The position numbers were made by a program, and so were the translations under genes. A DNA stretch of 64,000 nucleotides, taken from the NCBI RefSeq assembly GCF_905171775.1, contig NC_053490.1:17247252-17311251 (forward strand), read 5' to 3'. Under the pieces are notes generated by a model, which saw only the letters and a list, made by a program, of their open reading frames with translations, was not told the DNA's origin and did no database searches. Origin of the DNA: Rana temporaria. Taxonomy: Eukaryota > Chordata > Amphibia > Anura > Ranidae. Numbering within the stretch: position 1 is the stretch's first letter; each line of letters begins with the position of its first letter. Below, one piece after another: positions 32,095 to 43,187 of the stretch.

Positions 32095-32830
32095 AACTGT
32101 GAGTGTTCCATTGCCCATAGTGTCACATCAGTGCCCAATCTGTGCCCTAAAGTGCCCTAAAGTGCCCAATCTGTGCCCTAAAGTGCCCAATCTGTGCCCT
32201 AAAGTGCCCAATCTGTGCCCTAAAGTGCCCAATCTGTGCCTAAATTGCCCAATCTGTGCCTAAAGTGCCCAATCTGTGCCCATCTGTGCCCAACAGTGCC
32301 ACATCTGTGCCCAACAGTGCCACATCTGTGCCCAGTAGTGCCACATCTGTGCCGCATCAGTGTCACCAGAGCCGCACCAGTGTCACCAGAGCCGCACCAG
32401 TCACCAGAGTCCTATAATATTGCCACAACAGTGCCGTACCAGTGCCGCCTGTGCCCACCAGTGACGCCTGTGCCCACCAGTGCCGCCTGCGCCCGCCAGT
32501 GCCGCCTGCGCCCGCCAGTGCCGTCTGCGCCCGCCAGTGCCGTCTGCGCCCGCCAGTGCCGCCTGTGCCCACCAGTGCCGCCTGTGCCCTCCAGTGCCGC
32601 CTGTGCCCACCAGTGCTGCCTGTGCCCACCAGTGCTGCCTGTGTCCACCAGTGCTGCTAATCGGTGCACACCAGAGCCACCTGTGCCCACCAGAGCCACC
32701 TGTGCCGCCTGTGCCCACCAGTGCCGCCTGTGCCCACCAGAGCCACACCCGTGCCACTACAGTGCACATAAGTGCCGCCTGTGCCCACCTGTGTCCACCA
32801 GTGCCACCACAGTACTCTGCAGTACAGCCT
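32095..32830 (+). repeat. Minisatellites upstream of the piggyBac gene
   Basis: First a 21-bp unit (GTGCCCAATCTGTGCCCTAAA), then 18-bp units (CAGTGCCGCCTGTGCCCAC and variants). The reading frame of the transposase is open through this tract for another 203 codons above its ATG, giving Cys-Pro-rich nonsense, which is a consequence of repeat length divisible by three. Confidence 0.88.
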
Positions 32831-32844
32831 CACCAGCCACCAGT

Positions 32845-34800
32845 ATGGCAAAAAAATTCTTTACCGGCGAGCAGGCCGTACATCTTCTACTTGCCATGAG
32901 CGATGAGAGCAGCGAGGAGTCTCTGTCCGATTCTGATTCGGCCTATGAACCCGTTATAGACAGTGGGTCCGATTCAGAGTCTGAAGAAGAACATGTGCCC
33001 AGGAAAAAAAGGGGTGCTGGCGTGGAGAAGCGGCCTACTCCCAGACGCGCAGGGCCGTCCACCTCAAGCGCTGTGCCTACAACCCCAAGCGATGTGCCGT
33101 CCACCCCAAGCGCTGTGCCGTCCACTCCAAGCGCTGTGCCGTCCACCCCAATCGCTGTGCCGTCCACCCCAAGCGATATGCCGTCCACCCCAAGAGCTGT
33201 GCCGTCCACCTCAAGAGCTGTGCCGTCCACCAGTAGGGTGTCATCTCAGCCCCAAAGGGATAGGGGCCATGCCAGCCTTCCCTATGGCCTTCAAAACCCC
33301 CTGTGGCTTCCCCCCAATTCCGGAGCAGCAAATATCCCCCCCTTCACTGCCCAGCCAGGTGTCCAGGTGAACACAGAAAACTTTTCTATGATAAATTTTT
33401 TTAATTTAGTTTTCACCGAAGATTTCCTTTCCTCCATTGTGGCCCAGTGCAATCTCTACGCACAACAGTACGTAAGAAGTAACCCTGGTTCCAGATATGC
33501 CCGCCCCTTTGAGTGGAGAGAACTAACGGTGGACGAATTTAAAATGTTCTTAGGCCTAACCTTTACTATGGCACTTTCAAAAAAAAACCAATTGTACTCC
33601 TACTGGTCCACCAAACCCATTCACCACATGCCACTCTTCTCCTCCCTTATGCCAAGATCCCGATATTTAATAATTATGCGGTTCCTCCACTTTAACGACA
33701 ACGCCCAGTGCCCCCCCCGAAATGACCCTGCTTTTGACAAGCTATATAAAATTCGGCCACTTCTAAATTTTTTCGCTCAACAATTTCCCCAATTATATAC
33801 CCCTGACCAGAACATATCTGTGGACGAGTCCCTTGTCAAATTCTCAGGCAGGCTGGGCATCAAGCAGTTCATCCCCAGCAAAAGGGCCCGATATGGGGTC
33901 AAAATGTACAAGCTTTGCGACAGAGCCACAGGGTACCTCTACTCATTCATGGTGTATGAAGGAAAGGACTCCCAACTGCATCCCCCTGAATGTCCAGAGT
34001 ATATGGGAGTCAGCGGAAAAGTGGTCTGGGATCTGATGTATCCACTCTTTGGAAAGGGATACCACCTTTATGTGGATAATTTCTACACCAGCTTGCCCCT
34101 GTTTCGCTGTCTTTACCTTCAGAATACCCCAGCATGTGGCACAATAAGACCCAACAGGAAAGGCTTCCCGCAAAAACTGGTGGATCAAAAGCTCAGACGA
34201 GGGGAGTCTGCAGCATTGAGGAACCAGGAGATATTGGCTGTCAGGTGGAGGGACAAACGGAACGTCCACATGCTTTCATCAATCCACAATGACACCCACG
34301 TGGAAGTCCACAAAAGAACCGGCCCAATCCAAAAACCAAAATGCATATATGACTATAATTTGTTCATGGGGGGAGTGGACTTCAACGACCAGATGTTAGA
34401 ACCCTACCTGCCCACAAGAAAATCCCGCCACTGGTACAAGAAAGTGTCCATTTATTTTTTTAGTTTGGCCTTCTACAATTCCTATGTAATTTACAAAAAA
34501 TCATCCGAGAACCCCGTATCATATCTGGACTATCAAGAAGAAGTCATCACCGCCCTTTTGTACCCTGAAAACCCACCGGAAAATATTCACTCTGATTCTG
34601 TGAGCAGACTGCACGAGCGTCACTTTCCTGAGCAAACCCCCTCCCGTGAAACAGGCAACAGACATCAGAAGAGGTGCCGGGTGTGCTCCAGAAGAGGAAT
34701 TCGAAAAGACACCACATATTACTGTCCCGATTGTCCTTCCCAACCAGGCCTCTGTATTGGAACATGTTTCCGCCGTTACCATACGTTTCTTCATTATTAG
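32845..34800 (+). CDS. piggyBac transposase, intact
   Basis: 651 residues from the ATG at 32845 (MAKKFFTGEQAV). The N-terminal part is acidic and Ser-rich (SDESSEESLSDSDSAYE), with a basic patch KKRGAG and short repeats of VPSTPSA. The DDE_Tnp_1_7 core follows. Catalytic Asp residues are D327 (ISVDESLVKFSG), D411 (HLYVDNFYTSLPLF) and D512 with D515 (GGVDFNDQM). The spacings 84, 101 and 3 are as in insect piggyBac apart from a slightly longer first gap. The C terminus is a Cys-rich domain (from C611: CRVCSRRG ... CPDCPSQPGLC) that in this family binds the terminal repeats. No stop or frameshift is present, so the protein may still be functional. I chose this ATG because the open frame above it is only repeat-derived. 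Confidence 0.95.
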   Translation: MAKKFFTGEQAVHLLLAMSDESSEESLSDSDSAYEPVIDSGSDSESEEEHVPRKKRGAGVEKRPTPRRAGPSTSSAVPTTPSDVPSTPSAVPSTPSAVPSTPIAVPSTPSDMPSTPRAVPSTSRAVPSTSRVSSQPQRDRGHASLPYGLQNPLWLPPNSGAANIPPFTAQPGVQVNTENFSMINFFNLVFTEDFLSSIVAQCNLYAQQYVRSNPGSRYARPFEWRELTVDEFKMFLGLTFTMALSKKNQLYSYWSTKPIHHMPLFSSLMPRSRYLIIMRFLHFNDNAQCPPRNDPAFDKLYKIRPLLNFFAQQFPQLYTPDQNISVDESLVKFSGRLGIKQFIPSKRARYGVKMYKLCDRATGYLYSFMVYEGKDSQLHPPECPEYMGVSGKVVWDLMYPLFGKGYHLYVDNFYTSLPLFRCLYLQNTPACGTIRPNRKGFPQKLVDQKLRRGESAALRNQEILAVRWRDKRNVHMLSSIHNDTHVEVHKRTGPIQKPKCIYDYNLFMGGVDFNDQMLEPYLPTRKSRHWYKKVSIYFFSLAFYNSYVIYKKSSENPVSYLDYQEEVITALLYPENPPENIHSDSVSRLHERHFPEQTPSRETGNRHQKRCRVCSRRGIRKDTTYYCPDCPSQPGLCIGTCFRRYHTFLHY

Positions 34801-35640
34801 GGACGTATGGTAAACGCAATTCTAATTTCCTGTACTTTCCCCCCCCCCCCCACCCCTTATGCCACTGCACTCATACCTCTGCCTTCTCCGGAACCGACCA
34901 TGGCCTGTTATACAACCACTCTTTTGCCTAACCCTAAACATACTTCTGCCTTCTCCGGAACCGACCATGGCCTGTTATACGACCACTCTTTTGCCTAACC
35001 CTAAACATACCTCTGCCTTCTCTGGAACTGACCCTGGCTTGTTATACGACCACTCTTTTGCCTAACCCTAAACTGTACCTACCTCTGCCTGCTCTGGAAC
35101 TGACCCTGGACTGTTTGACCACGTTTTTTGCCTGCCCCTTGGATTGATCTTTTACCCTGCTATACTAGTGGGAACACAGGGGTCTCACATATGTGAGGGG
35201 CTCCAGAATTGTTTTTCTGGATGAAAAAACTAATTTTTTAGTTTTCTCATTCCCGGATTAGGGTCTGGTTGCCCGGAGGCTTCAAAGAGATTTGGGTGGG
35301 AGAAGCCTCTACCCCTGTCCCCATTCCCCTACCCATGGCCCGCTACTTGGACCATGTTCCTACCAGGACAAATATTTTGCCACTGCTGGCACTGTACTGA
35401 CTATGGACAATATTCCTGCCTGCTGCCTGGACAATTCCATTCACTGTCGCTGACCAGTGACCACGTCCCTGCCTGCTGCCTGGATCGGGGCTCTCCTTCT
35501 GTGGACAATTGCACTACTAAAACCACAGGTAATCTTCTTTTTTTTTTACCCATTACTCAGCAGAATGTATTTTAGGGTGTAATTCTTGGTATGTACATGC
35601 TGTGTTAGAAATATGAAGGCCCTTCAAAAATGTGATAGAT
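34801..35640 (+). other. piggyBac 3' region with 66-bp repeats
   Basis: Non-coding. About three and a half copies of a unit containing CTCCGGAACCGACCATGGCC and CCACTCTTTTGCCTAACCC run from about 34870 to 35090, followed by unique sequence. Confidence 0.75.
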
Positions 35641-35645
35641 TGTAA

Positions 35646-37380
35646 GGAAATTGGATGTGTAATTTATGTCCCTAGAACACCTGATGGTGCTTCTTGGATG
35701 TTGGGCCTCTGTATGTGGCCACGCTGTGTAAAAGTCTCACACATGTGGTATCGCCATACTCAGGAGGAGCAGCAGAATATATTTTGGGGTGTAATTTTTT
35801 CTATGTACATGCTATGTGTTGGAAATATCCTATAAATGGACAACTTTCTGTAAAAAAAAATGCGTTTTTATTTTTTTCCACATTTTCCAAGAACATCTGG
35901 AAAAAAATGAACTGTTCAAAAGACTCATCATGCCTCATAGATTATACGTTGGGGTGTTAGCTTTCCAAAATGGGGTCACTTTGTGGGCGTTTCTATTGTC
36001 CTGGTGCTCCAGGGCCTTCAAAAGTGTAATAGGTGGTTGAGAGATTAGATGTGTAATTTATGCTCCTAGAATGCTTGAAGTTGCTACTTCGGTGTTGGGC
36101 CTCTGTATGTGGCCACGCTGTGTAAAAGTCTCACACATGTGGTATCGCCATACTCAGGAGGAGCAGCAGAATATATTTTGGGGTGTAATTTTTTCTATGT
36201 ACATGCTATGTGTTGGAAATATCCTATAAATGGACAACTTTCTGTAAAAAAAAATGCGTTTTTATTTTTTTCCACATTTTCCAAGAACATCTGGAAAAAA
36301 ATGAACTGTTCAAAAGACTCATTATGCCTCATAGATTATACGTTGGGGTGTTAGCTTTCCAAAATGGGGTCACTTTGTGGGCGTTTCTATTGTCCTGGTG
36401 CTCCAGGGCCTTCAAAAGTGTAATAGGTGGTTGAGAGATTAGATGTGTAATTTATGCTCCTAGAATGCTTGAAGTTGCTACTTCGGTGTTGGGCCTCTGT
36501 ATGTGGCCACGCTGTGTAAAAGTCTCACACATGTGGTATCGCCATACTCAGGAGGAGCAGCAGAATATATTTTGGGGTGTAATTTTTTCTATGTACATGC
36601 TATGTGTTGGAAATATCCTATAAATGGACAACTTTCTGTAAAAAAAATGCGTTTTTATTTTTTTCCACATTTTCCAAGAACATCTGGAAAAAAATGAACT
36701 GTTCAAAAGACTCATTATGCCTCATAGATTATACGTTGGGGTGTTAGCTTTCCAAAATGGGGTCACTTTGTGGGCGTTTCCATTGTCCTGGTGCTCCAGG
36801 GCCTTCAAAAGTGTAATAGGTGGTTGAGAGATTAGATGTGTAATTTATGCTCCTAGAATGCTTGAAGTTGCTACTTCGGTGTTGGGCCTCTGTATGTGGC
36901 CACGCTGTGTAAAAGTCTCACACATGTGGTATCGCCATACTCAGGAGGAGCAGCAGAATATATTTTGGGGTGTAATTTTTTCTATGTACATGCTATGTGT
37001 TGGAAATATCCTATAAATGGACAACTTTCTGTAAAAAAAAATGCGTTTTTATTTTTTTCCACATTTTCCAAGAACATCTGGAAAAAAATGAACTGTTCAA
37101 AAGACTCATTATGCCTCATAGATTATACGTTGGGGTGTTAGCTTTCCAAAATGGGGTCACTTTGTGGGCGTTTCTATTGTCCTGGTGCTCCAGGGCCTTC
37201 AAAAGTGTAATAGGTGGTTGAGAGATTAGATGTGTAATTTATGCTCCTAGAATGCTTGAAGTTGCTACTTCGGTGTTGGGCCTCTGTATGTGGCCACGCT
37301 GTGTAAAAGTCTCACGCATGTGGTATCGCCATACTCAGGAGGAGCAGCAGAATATATTTTGGGGTGTCATTTGTGGAATA
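35646..37380 (+). repeat. 394-bp tandem repeat, about 4.4 copies
   Basis: Units of 393-394 bp begin near 35653, 36049, 36443, 36837 and 37231 (spacing of GTGTAATTTATGCTCC). The three central copies are nearly identical, differing mainly in the length of an A-run (seven or eight A) and a few substitutions. Open frames (81, 74 residues) repeat once per unit and have no known domain. It lies inside the piggyBac, downstream of the gene. Confidence 0.95.
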
Positions 37381-38047
37381 TACATGCCATGTGAGAGAAA
37401 TAACCTGTTATAATGACAATATTGGTATGAAAAAAAAAAAAAAAAAAAAATCTTAATTTTGCAAAGAATTGTGGGAACAAATGACAACTTCAAAAAACTA
37501 ACTATGACTCTTACTAACTACCTTGGAATGTCTACTTTCCAAAAAGGGGTCATTTGGGGGGTATTTGTACTTTATTGGCTTGTTAGGGTCTCAAGAAATG
37601 AGAGAAGCTGTCAGTAATTCAGGTGTGATCAAATTGTTCAATTTTCAGAAATTGGTACCATAGCTTGTAGACCCTATAACTTTCACCCAGACTAAATAAT
37701 ATCCAATTTTTTTTTTTTTTTTTACCAAAAATATGTAGCAGTATGCATTTTAGGCCAAATGTATAAGGAAAAATTACTTTTTTACAAAATGATATGATAG
37801 AAATGAAGAAAAATTCATTTTTTTACAAAATTTTCGTTCTTTTTTCATTAATAGCGAAAAAAATAAAAACCGCAGAGGTGATCAAATACCACCAAAAGAA
37901 AGCTCTATTTGTGGGAAAAAAAGGACAAAAATTTCATTTGGTTACAATGTTGTATGACTGAGTTATTGTCATTCAAAACGTGAGAGCACCAAAAGCTGAA
38001 AATTGGTCTGGTTATTAAGGGTGTTTAAGTGCCCAGTTGTCAAGTGG
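37381..38047 (+). other. piggyBac right end, shared with MITEs
   Basis: From about 37700 the sequence (TTTACCAAAAATATGTAGCA, GATCAAATACCACCAAAAG, GCTGAAAATTGGTCTGG) is the same as the ends of the TTAA MITEs at 20389, 38048, 54396, 61245 and others, most closely that at 61245-61817. It probably holds the transposase-binding sites. Confidence 0.85.
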
Positions 38048-38991
38048 TTAACCACTTCCTTACTGGGCACATATACCCCTTCCTGACCAGGTGAAATTTC
38101 AGCTTGTGGCACTGCGTAACTTTAACTGACAATTGCGCGGTCGTGCGACGTGGCTCCCAAACAAAATTGACGTCATTTTTCCCCCACAAATAGAGCTTTA
38201 TTTTGGTGGTATTTGATCGCCTCTGCGGTTTTTATTTTTTTGCGCTATAAACAAAAATAGAGCGACAATTTTTTAAAAAAAACAACAATATTTTTTACTT
38301 GTTGCTGTAATAAATAGCCCAATTTTTTTAAAAAAAACATTTTTTTTCTCAGTCTAGGCGATACATATTCTTCTACATATTTTTGGTAAAAAAAAAAACG
38401 CAAGCGTCTGGTTTGCGCAAAAGTTATTGCGCTTACAAAATAGGGGACAGAATTATTATTATTTTTTTTACTACTAATGGCGGCGATCAGCATTTTTTTC
38501 GGGACTGCGACATTATGGCGGAGACATCGGAATCTTTTGACACATTTTTTGGCGCCATTCACATTTATACAGCGATCAGTGCTATAAATATGCACTAATT
38601 ACTGTATAAATGTGACTGGCAGTGAAGGGGTTAACACTAGGGGATGAGGAAGGGGTTAAATGTGTACCCTGAATTGTGTTCTAACTGTGTGGGGGGGGGG
38701 GGGGGGTGACTGGGGGAGGTGACCGATCTGTGTCCCTATGTACAAGGGACACACCATCGGTCTCCTCTCTCCCTGACAGGACGTGGAGCTCTGTGTTTAC
38801 ACACAGAGCTCCACGTCTTGTCCCTGTAGCCGCCGATCCCGAGTGCCTGGCGGACATCACGGCCGCCAGGCACGCGCATCGGCATCTCAGTGATGCGCCG
38901 GGCGTGCGCAGGCCGTAAAAACACGGCCAGTCAGAGAAGTAGAACCACCCTGCAGCCGTATAAAGTCGTACGGCCGTCAGGTAGTGGTTAA
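38048..38991. mobile_element. TTAA MITE abutting the piggyBac
   Basis: TTAACCACTTCCTTACTGGG to GTCAGGTAGTGGTTAA, with TTAA 38048-38051 shared with the piggyBac and TTAA 38988-38991 at the other end. The pair has thus entered a single TTAA of the Tc1 repeat, one after the other. It contains a hairpin with GTGGAGCTCTG and CAGAGCTCCAC. Non-coding. Confidence 0.92.
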
Positions 38992-39089
38992 TGTGACCTA
39001 TAAACTGTACAACTCACTTGAACAACAAACTGAAACTGTTTAGGTGGAGGGAAGTAGAAATAAAAAAATAAAATAATATGATTGCATAA

Positions 39090-41220
39090 GTGTGCACACC
39101 CTTAAACTAATACAGTACTTGGTTGAAGGACATTTTGATTTTATTCCAGCACTCAGTGTTTTTGGGTATGAGTCTATCAGCATGGCACATCTTGACTTGG
39201 CAATATTTGCCCATTCTTCTTTGCAAAAACACTCCAAATTTGTCAGATTGCAAGGTCATCTCTTGTGCACAGCCCTCTTCACATCACCCCACAGATTTTC
39301 AATGGGATTCAGGTCTGGGCTCTGGCTGGGCCATTCCAAAACTGTAATCTTCTTATGGTGAAGCCGTTGATTTGGATGTATGGCTTTGGGTTGTTGTCAT
39401 GCTGAAAGATGAAGTTCCTCTTCATGTTCAGCTTTCTAGTAGAAGCCTGACAGTTTTGTGCCAATATTGACTGGTATTTGGAACTGTTGATAATTCCCTC
39501 TACCTTGACTAAGGTCCCTTTTCCAGGTGAAGAAACACAGCCCAAAGCATGATGCTACCACCACCATGCTTCACGGTGGGCATGGTCTTTTGGTGATGTG
39601 CAGTGTTGTTTTTGCACCAAATATCTTTTGGAATTATGGCCAAAAAATTCAACCTTGGTTTCATCAGACCATAACACATTTTCCCAACATGCTTTTAGGA
39701 GACTTCAGATGCGTTTTTGCAAAATTTAGCCGGGCTTGGATGTTTCTCTTCGTAAGAGTCACTCTACCCCATAGCCCAGACATATGAAGAATATGGGAGA
39801 TTGTTGTCACATGTACCACACAGCCAGTACTTGCCAGATATTTTTTGCAGCTCCTTTAACCTCTTGACCACCGCCCCATGTCCAAAAGACGCCCTCTTTT
39901 TAAAGATGGATATCTCGGTAACGGCAGCAGCTGCTGCCACAACCGAGATATCCATCTCTTCAGTGGGCGGTCCTGTACACCATAACGGCGGTCTCCGCGG
40001 CGGATTCGCCGCGAGATCGCAGTTATCAGTGGCGGGAAAGGGCCCCTCCCGCCGCTTACCGGAGCCATCGGTAGCGGCGGAGGCGATCAGGTGCGTTCGG
40101 CAGCTGACTGGGGTTGCGAGTGAGGGAAAAATGTCAATCACCCGTCCCCATAGCTCTGCTGGGCGGAAGTGACGTCAAAACGTCAGTCCCGCCCAGCGTC
40201 TTAAAGAAACATTTTTCTTTTGTCATTTGAAAAAATGACAGTTTCAATTTTTTTTCTTTTTTTTTCATTTAAGTCTAAATATAAGATCTGAGGTCTTTTT
40301 GACCCCAGATCTCATATTTAAGAGGACCTGTCATGCTTTTTTCTATTACAAGGGATGTTTACATTCCTTGTAATAGAAATAAAAGTAATAAAAGTGATCA
40401 TTTTTTTTATTTTTTTATTTCAGTGTAAAAAATTATTAACTAAATAAAAATAAATAAGAAAACAAAAAAAAATAGTTTTAAAGCGCCCCGTCCCGACGAG
40501 CTCGCGCACAGAAGCGAACGCATACGCGAGTAGCGCTCGCATATGAAAACTGTGTTCAAACCACACAAGTGAGGTATCGCCGCGATCGTTAGAGCAATAA
40601 TTCTAGCCCTAGACCTCCTCTGTAACTCAAAAAATGCAACCTGTAGAATTTTTTAAACGTCGCCTATCGAGATTTTTAAGGGTAAAAGTTTGACGTCATG
40701 CCACGAGCGGGCGCAATTTTTAAGCGTGACATGTTGGGTATTATTTTACTCGGCGTAACATTATCTTTCACAAAATATAAAAAAAATTGGGCAAAATTTA
40801 TTGTCTTATTTTTTAATTCAAAAAAGTGATTTTTTTCCAAAAAAAGTGCGCTTGTAAGACCGCTGCACAAATACGGTGTGACAAAAAGTATTGCAATGAC
40901 TGCCATTTTATTCTCTAGGGTGTTAGAAAAAATATATATATAATGTTTGGGGGTTTTAAGTAATTTTCTAGCAAAAAAAAAATGTTTTGGTCTCGTAAAC
41001 ACCGAATCTGAAAAACAAGCCCGGTGGGAAAGAGGTTAATGTTGCTGTAGGCCTCTTGGCAGCCTCCCTGACCAGTTTTCTTCTCGTCTTTTCATCAATT
41101 TTGGAGGGACGTCCAGTTCTTAGCAATGTTACTGTTGTGCCATATTTTCTCCACTTGATGATGACGGTCTTCACTGAGTTCCATGGTATATCTAATGCCT
41201 TGGAAATTCTTTTGTACCCT
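39090..41220 (-). pseudogene. Tc1 transposase gene, frameshifted and split
   Basis: Read from 41174 downwards, a helix-turn-helix part (IKWRKYGTTVTLLRTGRPSK, then RRKLVREAAKRPTATL) breaks at TTAA 41036, where the MITE 39856-41039 is inserted, and resumes exactly at KELQKI after it. The catalytic half contains FQHDNNPKPYIQ (Asp) and, in a different frame, SPDLNPIENLWGDVKR (Glu), so a frameshift lies near 39330. With these lesions no transposase can be made. Confidence 0.92.
39856..41039. mobile_element. TTAA MITE, CCTCTTGACC subfamily, copy 1
   Basis: 1184 bp, starts TTAACCTCTTGACCACCG and ends CGGTGGGAAAGAGGTTAA. TTAA lies at 39856-39859 and 41036-41039. The uninterrupted site would read CTCC-TTAA-TGTTGC, which restores the Tc1 reading exactly. 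A CpG-rich hairpin (AAGATGGATATCTCGG with its inverse) is near its left end. Non-coding. Confidence 0.94.
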
Positions 41221-41685
41221 TCTACTTACTGATACCCTTTAACAATGAGATACCACTGATGCTTTGGAAGCTCTCTGCGGACCATGGCTGTTGCTGTAGA
41301 ATGCGACCAAGTAAATGTCAGGAAAGACCTACTAGAACAGCTGAACTTTATTTGGGGTTTATCAGAGGCACTTTAAATGATGTCAGGTGTGTACTGACTC
41401 TTATTTAACATTAGTTTGAATGTGACTGCTCAACTTTGAACACAGCTACATCCCCAGTTATATAAGAGGGTGTGCACACTTTTGCAACCACATTATTTTA
41501 TTTTTTACCTCCCCAACCCAAAAGATTTCAGTTTTTTTTTTCAATTGAGTACAGTTTATAGGTCACAATAAATGTGGAAATTGTTCTGAAATTATTTATC
41601 AGGGACTCTGGTAATAAATAGAGATCATAATGTGACATCATCCCAACAGACTCCACCTAAAACTGAAACGCCCATATGGTGTGGG

Positions 41686-42604
41686 CAGGGCCGGCCCTAT
41701 GATGGGACCGGGTGGTACCATGGGTACCAGGCAGCACTTTTAGGGGGGCAGCATACTGATGCCCGCCAGCCCGTTCCGCCACCCAAATAAAATTGATGTC
41801 CTTTTTTTCCCACAAATAGAGCTTTCTTTTGGTGATATTTGATCACCTCTGCGGGTTTTATTTTTTGTGCTATAAATACATATATTTTTTAACTTTTTGC
41901 TATAATAAATATCCCCAAAATTTAGAAAAATAAACTATTTTCTTCAGTTTAGGCCAATATGTATTCTTCTACATATTTTTGGTACCAAAAAAAAAAAAAA
42001 CACAATTAGCGTACATTGATTCGTTTGCGCAAAAGACATTGTGGCCGCCGGCAATTCACAGGTCCCTTTATACTCCTGGATACATGTATAGAGCCATGAC
42101 AGGCCCTCTTTATACATCCATAGAGCCATGACAGACCCTGGTTATACTCCTTTATAAATGTATAGAGCCACGACAGGTCCTCTTTATACTCCTATATACA
42201 TTTATAGACCCATGGCAGGTCCTCTTTATATTCCTTTACATGTAAAGAGTCTCGACAAGTCCTCTATATACATGTATAGAGCCATGACAGGTCCTCTTTA
42301 TACATCTATAGAGCCATGACAGGCCCTCGTTATACTACTTTATACATGTATAGAGCCATGTCAAGTACTCTTTATAGTCCTATATACATGTAAAGAGTAA
42401 TGACAGGTCCTCTATATACATGTATAGAGCAATGACAGGTCCTCTTTATACATGTATAGAGCCATGACGGGTACCCTTTAGTTATCATGATATAAAATAA
42501 TGAATGTGGGGGCCTTTTGGTTGGCGTGATTTTTTTTCTGGGGGGGGGGGGGGGCAGCATTTCATTCTTGGTCCCAGGCAGCACAATGTCTTGGGCCGGC
42601 ACTG
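41686..42604. mobile_element. hAT-type element with GGTGTGGG duplication
   Basis: Begins CAGGGCCGGCCCTATG and ends TTGGGCCGGCACTG. The 8-bp duplication GGTGTGGG is at 41678-41685 and 42605-42612. The interior has an inverse fragment of the TTAA MITE (41770-42050) and a minisatellite. No transposase. Confidence 0.93.
42055..42480. repeat. Minisatellite with TACATGTATAGAGCCATGAC
   Basis: About ten copies of an irregular unit of roughly 30-45 bp (TGACAGGTCCTCTTTATA with TACATGTATAGAGCCA) inside the hAT at 41686-42604. Confidence 0.85.
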
Positions 42605-42619
42605 GGTGTGGGTATGTTA

Positions 42620-43145
42620 TTAAAGCGGGGGTTCACCCTTAGAGGGCACTTTTCCCCCTTAGATTCCTGCTCGTTATTACTAGGGGAATCGGCTATTTAT
42701 TTTAAAATATGTGCAGTACTTACCCGTTTACGAGACGCATCCTCTCCGTCGCTTCCGGGTATGGGCTTCGGGAATGGGCGTTCCTTCTTGATTGACAGGT
42801 TTCCGAGAGGCTTCCGACGGTCGCATCCATCGCGTCACGATTTTCCGAAAGAAGCCGAACGTCGGTGCGCAGGCGCAGTATAGAGCCGCACCGACGTTCG
42901 GCTTCTTTCGGCTACGAGTGACGCGATGGATGCGACCGTCGGAAGCCTCTCGGAAGAATGTCAATCAAGAAGGAACGCCCGCTCCCGAAGACCCATACCC
43001 GGAAGCGACGGAAGAAGATGCAGCTCGAAAACGGGTAAGTACTGCACATATTTTAATATAAATAGCCGATTCCCCTAGACCGAACGAGCAGGAAGCTAAG
43101 GGGAGATTTTTTTTTTTTTTTTAAATGGGTGAACTCCCGCTTTAA
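42620..43145. mobile_element. TTAA foldback MITE (giant hairpin)
   Basis: Ends TTAAAGCGGGGGTTCACCC and its inverse GGGTGAACTCCCGCTTTAA, with TTAA at both edges. Nearly the whole 526 bp is one palindrome: the left arm (TCGCTTCCGGGTATGGG, AGGCTTCCGACGGTCGC, AAGAAGCCGAACGTCGG) is repeated inverted after a short centre (AGGCGCAGTATAGAGCC). Arms about 240 bp. It lies 42 bp from tpp1 exon 3. Confidence 0.93.
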
Positions 43146-43187
43146 TATACTATTCTTTCTTCCCTCTGAAGTTTGGGGGTGACTCAC

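Larger units (their letters stand above)
31777..38051 (+). mobile_element. piggyBac transposon, 6.3 kb, autonomous-looking
   Basis: Bounded by TTAA at 31777-31780 and 38048-38051, with ends TTAACCACTTCGCC and, inverted, TTAACCACTTGAC. TTAA duplication is the mark of piggyBac. It contains minisatellites before the gene, an intact transposase ORF (32845-34800), a 3' region with 66-bp repeats, a 394-bp tandem array, and a terminal block of about 350 bp that the TTAA MITEs share. The inverted repeats are short (about 10 bp including TTAA). Confidence 0.9.
31676..41600 (-). mobile_element. Tc1 transposon with nested piggyBac and MITEs
   Basis: The left end is CAGTGGATATAAAAAGTC preceded by TA. 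Its long inverted repeat, read across the insertion at TTAA 31777-38991, is matched in reverse by 41400-41600 (GTGACCTATAAACTGTAC appears on both sides). The right outermost tip is missing beyond 41600. The transposase relic lies on the minus strand between the repeats. With insertions removed the element would be about 1.5 kb, the normal Tc1 size. Confidence 0.9.

Noticed and set aside
32236..32844. 203-codon extension upstream of the piggyBac ATG
   Set aside because: It is translated minisatellite (Cys-Pro repeats) and no known piggyBac has such an extension. The ATG at 32845 precedes the acidic N terminus usual for the family.
36109..37221. Repeated 81- and 74-codon frames as genes
   Set aside because: They recur once per 394-bp unit and have no domain; products of the tandem repeat.
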